From Isoetes taiwanensis (lineage: Eukaryota > Streptophyta > Lycopodiopsida > Isoetales > Isoetaceae): a DNA stretch of 64,000 nt. Within the stretch, counting starts at the first letter, position 1; each line of letters opens with the position of its first letter. Positions 12,301 through 22,518 of the stretch are shown here, in pieces. A program made the translations under genes and the position numbers. The stretch is from contig JAJEKV010000003.1 of the NCBI GenBank assembly GCA_021234155.1, positions 13,562,386 to 13,626,385 on the forward strand, written 5' to 3'. The notes beneath the pieces are model-generated. The model ran no database searches. It was not told the origin of the DNA and worked only from the letters and a program-made list of their open reading frames with translations.

Positions 12301-15300
12301 GTGGAAGTTGGTTATCCTTAAGCATACTCCGAGTTTAATCTATAATGGTTCTGTTTTTGCCTTCTGCAACACCATTCTAAGGATGGGCATGCAGCACTAT
12401 CAGTTCCTTGCGCAGTGCACCCCTTTGTATTTGAGAAACTCTTCAAATTCTTGTGACAGGTACTCCTTGGCATTATCAGACCTCAATGCCCTTCATGGTA
12501 GTTGAAAATAAGTGTACTGAGGGTTTGATAATTGGAGAATACTTGAGATTTATATTGATAGGATATAACAAAGTGTATCTACTAAAGTCAACAAAAATGT
12601 CAAAGTACCTGCTCCCATATAGTGATCCAATTGGGAAGTAACAGATATCTGAATGTATCAACTGAAGCACGAAATTGAGCTTGATCTGGATATGGCGCTT
12701 GGATTTGTTTTCCAAGGCTGCATGCAGAACTCTTGAGTTCTTGTTCTTTAAGAACTGGTAATCCTTTGACTTTTTGATTTTTAGATTCTGTGACTAAGGC
12801 AGAAAGACCAGCATGTCCATACCTTGCATGCCACAGAGATTCTTGAGTAGTAGATACTGCTGCTGTGTATAGCCGTGTGAATGTACATTTCTAACTTCTG
12901 CATTGTTCTTTCCTTTCTGGCCTTGGGTCCATCCATGTGATTTTGTGTATTCTTCTCTTTGTTTCAAATAAAATATGCCTCATCCATGCTTGATACTCAG
13001 ATGTAATGGTAACAAAGTATTTATGAAAACAGATGATTTGCCTGAATATGTAATAAATGCTCATTTGATTTCTCCTGCCTGTTAGATCTTTATTTAATGA
13101 TCTAAGTTGGCTTGGAGCAAAGTAATGCTCCATTAGTTTAAAAATGACTTTCTTAACTCGAATTAAGTATTGGAATTGGAAAATTATTCTTCTATATTGG
13201 TATTTGGTAATGAGCAAGGAAAAATTGAAATAGCTTTGGTTCTTCTAGTGTCTGCTTTTAGTGCTTGGAATAACTGATTATGCTGTTTGCAGACGTCATT
13301 GGTACAACTGGCATCCAAAAACGAGACTTTGTCATCTCTAAGCTATTGGCGTCGTGATCAGGATGGATCTTATGGTAAGGAGCCAAAATATGAAGCTTGT
13401 AAATGTCATGAAAACAAAGAGAATATACAGAATTTTAAATTTTTGATTTTGTGGTCTATAAGAGCTCAGCTGTTTAGAACAAAGAGGAAAGCAGATCCTT
13501 GCGATTGATCTGCTCTTTGCTGTTAGATTTTTTTAGAACTGCATTAGCATCATTTGCTAGTGGAATTAGAAAATGGTTCACACTGAAAGCTACAATAGTT
13601 CCTAGAATACTCTCCGATGGTGCACACAAGAGGAGAGTGCTCAAGTGCGACATGTAAAAAAAAGGCACTGCCCCTTGTTTTAGATGTCTGATCCACCACC
13701 TCCAATTCTTATAGAGAAATTTAGTCTTTTCTTCCAACGCCACAGATTTAGTCTGCCTGCTTTATAGAATTGCTGTTGAAAACCGAAATGCCGACTTGGC
13801 AGAAGTGGTAATGTGGCAGAACATGCTGGCATGCTGATATGTACCCTAAGTGTCAAGTTGAACTTCATTTGAGATTAGTCAGCGGCTTTAGCATTCATTT
13901 GAGATTAATAAAGGGGGAGCCAATTTTTTTTTCTTATTATGCTCAGAACACTCAAGGTCCAGTAAAGGAAAGCTAATTTGTATTTTCATGTAAATCATCT
14001 CTCTTCTTTTTGGAGTAGGAAGTAGGATTCTGAATTTATAATAACATCTTGTTGATACGTGTGCTCTCTTGCATGCAGCTGTTACGCACATTTCTATCAC
14101 TCACAAGAGCCGTCCAATCAGACGTGGACATCGTCGGGTAAACTTGAATTGTAAGTTGTGAATGAGGATGTTCACTTTTAAATATTGATCACATCATATA
14201 GGGCATTGGTCATTGATATCAAAAATCAAGCTTGATACCTGTCTGCCACAGCTGCCTTTTAGCTTCTTTTTTTTTCCTTGACATGGCAAGTTTTGAAGCT
14301 ATCAAATGACATTCTGGTCGCAGGTATATTTAAGTGCGTCCAAAAAATTGTTCAATCTTGATTGTCAACCTTGGATGATGTAGGTTGACAATAAAAGCTA
14401 TAGAATTACCACTGATAGGTAGTGAATATCCAAATCAAAGTTGCAGTGCTGTTTATTCGCGTTCGCATCTAAAAGACCACCAGAAATTATAGCTTGGAAA
14501 AGCGTTTTGCTGTATTTGCTTTATTTATTATCATTTCCATGGATATTTTCTCTTGTTTACTTGACTGTAAGCCAGATGTTATGCCCACACTGATTGTTTT
14601 CACTGATATGCATGTTTACATTACCATATAAGTTACAATTCGAGTTAGCAGAAAACATAATTGATCTATACCTAATTGCTTCTGATTCCCAAGTATGACA
14701 TATATGCAGCTGGTATTTGGGAGATTACTCCTATTCCATCAGTGCATGGAAGCAATTGCCCAAGGACCCGTGTTACTCAGGTTATCGAGTTAGAAACAGC
14801 TGGTTGGGGAGGCTGGAAGAAGGGCAATTATTCTCAATTTAATAAGACAGTTCCGTGTATTTTGTTGTGTCGAACAGCTGGTCAGTCAATTTTTTCTTTT
14901 CCAGTTTAAGCCGCTATGTTGAATAGTTTAAATGGATAACATGTTATTTTAGTTCCCTCGACTCTAGCTTCAAAGGCATGATGCACTGTCCCTATCATAT
15001 TCCTCGTGCATACAGCATGGAGCCCCAAGCGCAGTACAAATTCGTACATTGTTGGTATGATGCAGGATTGCGAGAATATTTTAGAGCAGAATTTGAAGCT
15101 GGATTCTTTGAAGCCCAAGTTTTACAGGTGAAAACTCCCAAAGAGACTGCTCAACTAGCAACTTTAGAAGTCTCTGATACAACTAGCGACTTTTATGAAG
15201 CTATACTTGCAGAGGATCCTGATGGAGGAAATTATGGATTGTCAATCTGCTTGCCTGCTAAGGTCACTACAATTATTTGCTGTCAGAACTCATTTGCTAA

Positions 15301-18300
15301 TTCATCTGAATGGGCATTTTAAATTAACCCTCAATTAGCAAGTGTTATGGCAGTTATAGAACTTGTATGTGGATCTGCCTTGCTCCGGTCAATGTTCTCA
15401 GAGGGGAAACATTTATGTTTTGCAGAGAGGATCGCGACGAGAAAGTCAGATTGCATGGAGTCGAATGTTGGGAATTTCAGATAAGAGGCTTTCAGGTGTA
15501 GTAGTCTTGCCTGTTGTCTTCCTCTCTTTATCAGAAATGCATCACCTGTTCAAGATGTAGTATTGCAAGACAATGCATGTCAAGGAAGTTCATCCGAAGT
15601 AGGAAATCATGCACGTGCGATTGTCTAACATAAGCATGTTCCTTTCATTGTCAAGGTGTCTTCGCTGACATCGCTTACATTTTCAGGCTTTCTTTTGGAA
15701 GATCCAATCAAAGTCATCGATTTAAATGCATTTTCGGGCACCTTAAAGCGTAGTATGAATGAAAAAGACAATGACTGCTGGGCAGATCCAGGAGGAGATG
15801 GATTTATGGTTCGAGGTGCTACCTACATCAAGGACAACATTAAGGTAACTTCACCGTTTGAAGCATTAGTGTAAATAGCATCATACGTGTTTTCCAATAT
15901 GGAATAAAACAACAATTCATATGTGCCCTTCGGTTCTCCCTTTCATTGGAGCAATCAAATCAAATGATAGAAGGCGCTTTAGGTGCGTTTGCATTGGGGA
16001 GTCTAAGTGGGTCATCACTTAAGACTCATGGCAACCATACTATACAAATAAGGCATGCCCTTTATAGACATCCCAATCACATCACCAAATGGAAAACTTT
16101 ATTTTGTCAAAACTTCATGATTTCTTTAGTAGCTTATAATGCTGCCCGCACCTTATCGGACTCTTGTGTGTAAAGTGAGAGTTCTTGTGTTTGGTTATCA
16201 CTACTGGAGGAGTACTGATAACTAATTATTAGTACTGGAGGAGTACTGATAACTACTGGGCCGAGGCCTTAGCGTGCCAAATATCTGGCCTCGGACGTAC
16301 CGCCTCGGTTCACGCATTTTTGGTTATCAGCCTCGGCCAGACCAATAACCTTATTCTGGGAATCCAGTCACTGCACTGACTAAGCGATCTAGTCAGTGTA
16401 CTATACTGGAAAGAGAGACAATCCAACCTTGATTCTACGTTGGACTTTAGGAGGCCACGTGTTGTAATGATGAGCTGTGGATGCATGAGCCAAATTTCTC
16501 TGAAATTGTTTTTAATGTTAAATCTGTAAATGCAAAATAGGGACTTGGTAAACTCACCAGCGATTTTCAAGTTCCTTGTTTACTGTGCTGATGCAGATTC
16601 CTGGAAGCAGTCCTGTTTTGAAACTTCTTGCAGTTGATTGGCTCAAGTCAGATGTAAAAATTGAGCTGATTGGTAAAGAGCCTACGTGTCTTGTCCAGGT
16701 TAGACATCACTACAGTGTGCATTAATTTATTAACACCATGTCTACTAAATGATGTCACGTACAGAAGGAGGCTGCAAAAAAGCTACCATTTATTCTTGTT
16801 ATCAACTTACAGGTATTCATTATAATGGCCTATTCAGCATCTAAATGTCGGCATTTGATTCTTTGTATATGGTTCTCGGGGCTCTTTTGTAGCTTTTCCA
16901 TGTACCCTCTCCTTGTTTTGTATGTCTGCAAACCATTTATCCCATTAAAAGTGGTGAAAGGTTTTCCGAATTAAGGCTGTCTTTGTATTTGGAGTTAGTT
17001 TTCCTCAAATGCGTGCTTCTAGGGCATGATCAAAATGTGTAGGAGATAATATTCAACTTTAACTGTTTTTATGTTTAAGTCCCATAAATGGCACTCCCGA
17101 TAATGTACAAGTTCTATGGACAGGATATAAAATATACAAACCAAGGTTATGGTTGGCCATCATGAGATAGCCACAAGTGTGATATCGATGGAGGACACTA
17201 GTAGGTTATAAACATATGCGACATGTATTCTTACAATGTTTTGTCATGGTCCCATATGGATACATTCCCTGCCATGTCAGCACATATGGGCTTAACTAAA
17301 GCTTTGTTCTCTGTATGTATATATAGAGCCGAATAATAAAAGCTGCATCTTTAACCACATCCTCCTTGGAATCTGGAAGCTTCATTTCAAAGCACTGGAA
17401 ACTGAACCCTGCGAAAACTTCGCAGCTAATTGGTCTTTGGTTGGAATATGATGAAGATCTAATTGACCATAGATGCCTGCTCTCTAACAAAATGATAATG
17501 TTTTTGCTGCCAATATGGAACATTGGATCTTTAGCAATCTGTATACATCTTTGATTATCATAGAGAAGATCGACACTCGTGCTATTATTGCTGATTTCGT
17601 GACAAACTTTTGGGCTAAATAAATAATTTGGAGTAGCAGTGCTTGAATGGGAGGTAGACATTTGATGTTTATTTAACCATCCTATTGCTCTGTGTATAGA
17701 AAGGACCTGAGCAAGCACCTTTCAAGTGAGCGATCACTCTCCTTGCTGCTTTCCGATGTGACTGCTTTGGAAAGGCCAGAAAGCAACTTAACATACCCTT
17801 ACAATGGAAACTCAGGTGGCATCCACTTGTGGAGGCCCATGATAAGTAGACAGTTCAGACCTGGCTCCTTTCAACCAAGCCTGGTGTTCACTCATTTTCA
17901 TTCACGGAATATTCACCTATCTAAATCCATTGTAGATTTCGTAGGTGAAAATTTTAAAGCATCAATATCTGGAGCTCCATACCATCCACACTATCAAATG
18001 CAGATGAGAAAATTTCTGACTCAAGTGATCAGCTATTTGCATCAGCTTCCAACGGCCTGCCAATCTCATAGTTAGAAAAATTATATCTCAAAACTCTATG
18101 TTGACTTGCACACCCCATAAGCCATTAATTCAGCGCATGGTATGTGCTAATGTAATGTAGCCACAACATGATATGATAAACAATGTTTAGGGATGGTAAG
18201 TTGTGTGCATATGATTATCTTTGATGTCACAAACAAATCTATCAGTTTGTCTTTGTCACCTTCATTTCCGGCTTTCTTTTTGTGTTGTCACTTATATTGG

Positions 18301-19915
18301 CTGCCGTGTCCCTACATGAGATCAAGGCATAAGGCGGTTAATTCTTCATCCTAACTTGTTTAAAGTTAGTACCTTGCTGCATTTTAAGACTATCAAGATT
18401 AGTTAACATTCTGCTTTCGTCTCTTTTCTATAGGTGCCTGCAAAACCGAACTACAGCCTGATATTCTATTATGGTGCAGATCGCCCAATTAGGAATGGCT
18501 CTTTGCTTGAAAAGTTTATTGTGGGAGATGATTGTTTCAGAAACTCATGCTTTAAACTGATTCCAAGCATTGTGGAGGTAATAGCACAAACATTATATGA
18601 TTTAGTTCTCTTTCTAGTAAGGAAATCTGGAATATGAATGATCATCTAAATTCGAGAAGATTGCATACACATAGCAACAGGGAATTTAATCTCTGATGTC
18701 AAGGCAATAATATACAGCCAGGCCCTATTACTTTCAGAGGTATTTTTTGAGACAAATTGCTTGTCACCAAATTAGAGTGTAACCAAATCACTTGTAGCAA
18801 GTGACATGTTTTAGGAATTCTGGTTGGTTCTTTGTCTCATTTCCTTTTTATATATAAGCATCACATAGCAAAAGCTTCTTTTTTGGAAATTATGATTGAT
18901 GTTTTCATGTTCCATCTTTAGGGCATTTCATGAAGTTGATTTGTTTTCTTTTTCAGGGTTATTGGGTTGTCCGTCGAGCTGTTGGTACTAAAGCTTGTCT
19001 TCTTGGAAGAGCAGTGTCTTGCCATTATTTCCGGCAAGACAACTTTCTGGAGGTTCACAGTTGCTTGCTCTTTACATTCTCCTTTCAGATTTCTGGGATA
19101 TAAATATTCTTTACAGCACATCCTTGAGCTTCTTTATGTTTTCTCATTTTGGGATTTGCTTTCAGATTGATGTAGACATTGGGTCTTCTGCAGTGGCACG
19201 GAATGTGATTGGGCTTGTCTTGGGATATGTAACAAAGATTGTTGTTGATCTTGGAATCCTTATTGAGGTGTGAAATTTGGTTATTTAATTTGAAGATTAA
19301 CCGATTAAAATCAAAAGCTTTCAGATGTTTCAATCAACTATGTTGTGTTTTGTGAACACCAACCAACCCACCCCATTTACCCCCCCTTTCCCCACCTCCT
19401 AAATGTTTTTCTTTTTTTTTCCCCTTGTTTGGGGTTTGCATTTAGATTCAGTATATGCATGGCAAAACATATATTTCATGTGGCATATGATTCAACAGTC
19501 TTAAACAAATGTTGCCAGCCATGTTGCAATACATGTAGGCTGTATGTAGAGATTAAATCATCCACTCATACATGACAGTATACATATGATGATGCATGTT
19601 GGCTGGTTTACAAGAGATAAAGCTGCAGAAATGAACCCCTCGTGTATGTTCATGTGATATGTATAAGCTATCTATTCTTATGTATGTGTCCAAGCCAATG
19701 GATGATCTCAATTGTTTTAGAGCCTACATGGGATAATGAGCTGTTTTTGTAGCTTCCGGTATCAGCATATTAGATATAATGAGACACAAGTTATATTTTT
19801 GCAGGCCAAGCAAGAGGATGAGTTGCCCGAGTACATTTTAGGAGCAGCAAGAATTACCCGGATTGAGCCAAATTCAGCAGTGGCATTTGTCCCTGCAAAC
19901 AGAGCCCAGACTTGA
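5579..19915 (+). CDS. EDR2-like protein (PH, START, DUF1336), multi-exon host gene
   Basis: The only host gene recognised. The product belongs to the plant ENHANCED DISEASE RESISTANCE 2-like family, in which an N-terminal PH domain and a central START domain bind lipids and a C-terminal DUF1336 domain follows. The family acts at membranes, and EDR2 itself restrains cell death and defence. Exons read from the sequence are 5579-5743, 5905-5980, 6158-6215, 6312-6375, 7941-8046, 9102-9136, 9626-9726, 10074-10169, 13293-13374, 14079-14150, 14710-14880, 15066-15262, 15426-15495, 15687-15844, 16597-16698, 16765-16812, 18434-18577, 18957-19052, 19166-19267 and 19805-19915, with GT-AG borders and mostly consistent phases. 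The start codon and some exons between 6376 and 7940 were not found. The exons at 5579, 6158, 6312 and 13293 contain frame disruptions, so this is either a gene with sequence errors or an early pseudogene. The DUF1336 half is clean. Confidence 0.9.
6648..6740 (+). other. possible extra exon between PH and START
   Basis: A 93-base segment is flanked by a TTCCAG acceptor and a GTCTAG donor and is open in two frames, so it would keep phase. I recognise no family motif in either translation. The family normally has a linker of roughly 60-100 residues here, so an exon is expected somewhere in 6376-7940. Confidence 0.3.
7941..15262 (+). CDS. EDR2-like gene, START-domain exons
   Basis: Eight exons encode the linker and the START lipid-binding domain. 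The first ends in ADWRCFAVING, which continues as GLLILEDVAASK. Then come KSVGVVDASPDAVFETIMSL and WDVLTGNLELVEHIDGHADV, the hallmark START strands. The exon at 13293 reads RRHWYNWHPK and then RDFV and SYWRRDQDGSY in shifted frames. Removing one base near 13320 and one near 13340 would restore both the family reading and the exon phase. The next exons give HKSRPIRRGHRRVNLN, GIWEITPIPSVHGSN and VIELETAGWGGWKKG, then GLREYFRAEF and an acidic linker. The 3.1-kb intron at 10170-13292 holds a Copia fossil. Confidence 0.88.
10858..11125. repeat. 133-bp tandem duplication inside the Copia fossil
   Basis: Two adjacent copies of about 133 bases both start AAGAGTCTT and end CTGTTCGGGACCTTC. They differ by scattered substitutions and a few small indels. 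The duplication is part of the intron. Confidence 0.85.
10858..12880 (-). mobile_element. Copia fossil in an intron of the EDR2-like gene
   Basis: On the - strand are recognisable pieces of a Ty1/Copia polyprotein: integrase (LNFVLQLIHSDICY near 12640, AAVTAAYVSTDHEPSHYY near 12250) and reverse transcriptase (DPNLYNKFQDCLVSILLLYV near 11080). The element is heavily broken, with large parts missing and many breaks, and no LTRs were found. It lies antisense to the host gene within the intron 10170-13292. Confidence 0.7.
15426..19915 (+). CDS. EDR2-like gene, DUF1336 exons and C-terminus
   Basis: A small linker exon (15426-15495) precedes seven exons that encode an intact DUF1336 domain. Landmarks are CWADPGGDGFMVRGATYIKD, KLLAVDWLKSD, KKLPFILVINLQ, VPAKPNYSLIFYYGADRP, RNSCFKLIPSIVEGYWVVRR, VGTKACLLGRAVSCHYFRQD, EIDVDIGSSAVARNVIGLVL and LPEYILGAARI, ending ANRAQT and a TGA at 19913-19915. 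All borders are GT-AG and phases agree. No break is seen here, which argues against old decay of the gene. The intron at 16813-18433 contains a Copia fragment. Confidence 0.93.
16193..16256. repeat. short tandem repeat in an intron
   Basis: Two copies of a unit containing ACTGGAGGAGTACTGATAAC lie next to each other. Within each, AGTACTGGAGGAGTACT has the form of a short direct repeat. GC-rich sequence with CCTCGG motifs follows. No function is suggested. Confidence 0.7.
17296..17640 (-). mobile_element. Copia RNase H fragment in an intron of the EDR2-like gene
   Basis: The - strand encodes SVDLLYDNQRCIQIAKDPMF and then HIGSKNI, the RNase H motif of Copia polyproteins (usually CDNQSCIKIAKNPVFH). 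Only this domain is clear. The fragment is a broken fossil without identifiable LTRs and is antisense to the host gene. Confidence 0.65.
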
Positions 19916-20504
19916 AGTGCAGATGAACAAATGTATGAATATTGTATTGAGGTGTTCAGTTGTATACGTTTGCAGCCACGCACAGCAGCTCGAGGTGTAA
20001 ATTATCAAAGTCTCAGGTTCTCAGGGCAGATGTACATTGTGAAAGAGGAAGTTAGGCAGGCTAGATATTGTACACTTATTAGTACACTTAGTACACAGTT
20101 TTGGGCCAATTTTTTAAACGATCTTTCTACTTCGATTTGTTCAAAATGCGTCTGTTGATCTTGGGATGTCCTAGACCAGAACTATATCTCTTCCTTTCAC
20201 ACATGGCCTGAACGTACAACTCTTTGTGCATATCAATCGTTTCACTAGCTAGAACGACTCACGTTGCTATGTAAAAATGGATTTATGAAATTTAAAAGCA
20301 TAGAGATTCGGATGGATTTGTTCCTAAGTACAACTATCTAGCTTCTTTATGTAATGTGATGTAATGTGGAACAAAAGTGGAACGGTTTCTTGCATTAAAA
20401 AATGTAGGAGCCTTAAAAGGGCCCACATTTTGGGTCATCCATTCTATTCCAAAATGGTATCTATTAAGGCTAGGACGCATCCCCCTCTCTTGAGGAAGGT
20501 GGAC
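19916..20504. other. 3' flank of the EDR2-like gene, no gene seen
   Basis: This follows the stop codon and is AT-rich, so it probably includes the 3' untranslated region. No other coding sequence or RNA was recognised before the right direct repeat begins at 20505. Confidence 0.5.
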
Positions 20505-22518
20505 TTGAATGCTATTCTGTTGTTTTGAAAATGTTATGCACTTAAAGTTCTATGTTTGAATTCTGAACTGTCACGTGAATGTGTGCTTTTGCTAAGCTTT
20601 TGATATTGAATTTGCATTTATTCCCCTTGAAGCTCTTGTTTCACGAGTGTTCTTGCATTTGAACCATTTTTCCCAGATTTAAAGCATGAATATAAGCTCA
20701 TGTTCAGACTGATCTTACCCAACTTGAGTCTCGACCCAAATAAAGCATGCTCTGCAACTTTGATAAGGTAGCATTCTCAAAATAAGTAAAGCACTCCAAA
20801 AACCTTTTGTGATATATGGATCGAATCATTTAGAATGTGAAATTGAGAGCACCTGACCTCTGGTGCAAAATTCCTTGCCTAACAATACAGAAAGAAAACA
20901 AAAAAATCATTAGAATGGACAAACTGAAAGAGCAATGCATGATTTCTAACTGTTTGGATTAACAAACATAAAAACACGATGCAAAAGTGACCATCCTGCG
21001 GCCTAATTAGTATAGTTGATCTATGAGCTGTGAGGATTGAACATACAGATGTTTATAAGGAACAAGAATACCATGGGAGTGTATAGCAATGACATAAGGT
21101 CTAAGTCTCGACCATGTAATCTAGCACATATCATAATGAAGATGGTATTTTAACGCCCACTCTACCCCTTTCTCAAGCCCTTATAAGATAAGATAAGATA
21201 ATTGATATTAACGTCCACGGGAGCCTAAGAGGCCATGGGACAAAATTACATTTTTACATCTCACAGTAAAATTGTCTTTTTTAGATACCCTCTCTTTTGT
21301 CTATGTTCTACAAAAGTTCCTTCACATGTGTATTCACTCCATAAATGGTTGAAGGGCAGCTAAAGAAAAGAGGTAACGTAGAGCTCCAGTTCAAGTTTAA
21401 AAATTGAGCCCTAAGATTTGCATTTTGGGCAGCGGAAGATCATGTGCGCTTCATCTTCTATTTCTTGCAAGTCACAAGTGCATAGTCTCTCTTCCCTTGG
21501 AATGCCATGCCATCTTCCTTTCTCAATTAACAAACGATGTGAGCTTATACGAATTCTTGCAACAACCCGAACCATGCTTGGACACAGTTTCAAGGGACCT
21601 AAATGCAATTTTGTATTTTGTGTTCTCTAGCAGGATTGAAGTCTTTGATATAATATGTAACTTTCGTTTTGTTGCCTAGCATAACAAATCTTTGAAAAGC
21701 TTGCTGCCATAATTCTTTATGGTGGTCTCTGCTAGTGAATCTAAGTTTGCCAAGCCATGCATTTAACTCCTTGAACCAGCTTTTGTCTCCCTTATTGCTC
21801 AGGTGAATAGAGCTCTTAATTGCTGAATGTACTAGGGTGCTCTCATCAGCTACCTTCTTGTACAGGAAATCCAGAGTCCTGTGCATTGCCAAGATTTCTA
21901 AGGGGTAGTAGCCACTTTCAAAAAGCATAATCTCATAAGGTGTGGAGCGTTTAACGCCAAAAGACATGTGCATGAATGCTTTTTATATGCTTTCTAGTTC
22001 TTGCCATTTGGATTTAGCAAGGGAGGGCCCCCATATTTTGCATGCATATAGCATTATCGGAGTGACCAGAGCATCATAGGATCATATGAAGGTATAGACT
22101 TCAGATGTATTGAATGGATTCCACGACAGAGTCATAGGACCTTGTCATCTAGGACTTAAATGCTCCACAAGTACAGGCTAAAGGGCAAATGTGGAGATTG
22201 GCTATCCCCACATCCAATTAGTAAGATCTTTAGGCTGGTATTGCTTGGACTGTTATTCAGAGACGCTCTAGCTAGTTGTTGAGTGTCATCTTTAACAAAT
22301 ACTCAAGATCACTCATCGAAAAGAGAGAAACCTCATCATCTTGAACAAGAATACAAATTGAATGCCAAAACTTATCCAAATGCACATTTGTACTTAGAAG
22401 ATTAAAAATGCAAGGTTTCAGAATATTAAATGTTAGTGGAGCTCGCCTTTTTCAAGAAGAGAAAGAAAGAAAGAATGATTTTTATCGTCCACTGAAACCA
22501 ATCGGCCTATGGGACTCA
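20505..22518. repeat. right copy of the 2-kb composite direct repeat
   Basis: This matches 1-2010 in order and orientation, 20504 bases away. It contains the LINE-A 3' half (21183-22440) and the 3' tip of LINE-B, after which the copies diverge. Differences are mostly short scrambles where one copy has CAG or CTG, plus homopolymer length changes. Confidence 0.9.
21183..22440 (-). mobile_element. LINE-A, 3' half, copy 2
   Basis: This is the better-preserved copy of LINE-A. On the - strand, starting from about 22070, it reads VTPIMLYACKIWGPSLAKSK, then GVKRSTPYEIMLFESGYYPL, then WLGKLRF and WQQAFQRFVMLGNKTKVTYY, and finally RIRISSHRLLIEKGRW and CTCDLQEIEDEAHMIFRCPK. This is the thumb and C-terminal zinc-like region of a LINE polyprotein. 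The 3' end has CCCATGGCC and CCGTGGACG followed by a (CTTAT)n tail at 21183-21200. It is 5'-truncated and lacks the endonuclease and the catalytic reverse transcriptase core. Confidence 0.8.

Noticed and set aside
17692-18075. 127-codon open frame inside an intron
   Set aside because: It lies between two well-supported exons of the EDR2-like gene with good splice sites and matches nothing I know.
1-22518. Tandem duplication of the whole EDR2-like gene
   Set aside because: Only the 2-kb flanks are repeated; no second set of exons occurs in the window.
20505-22518. Repeat-induced or deamination-type mutation to explain copy differences
   Set aside because: The changes are mostly indels and CAG-to-CGG type scrambles, not C-to-T or G-to-A transitions.
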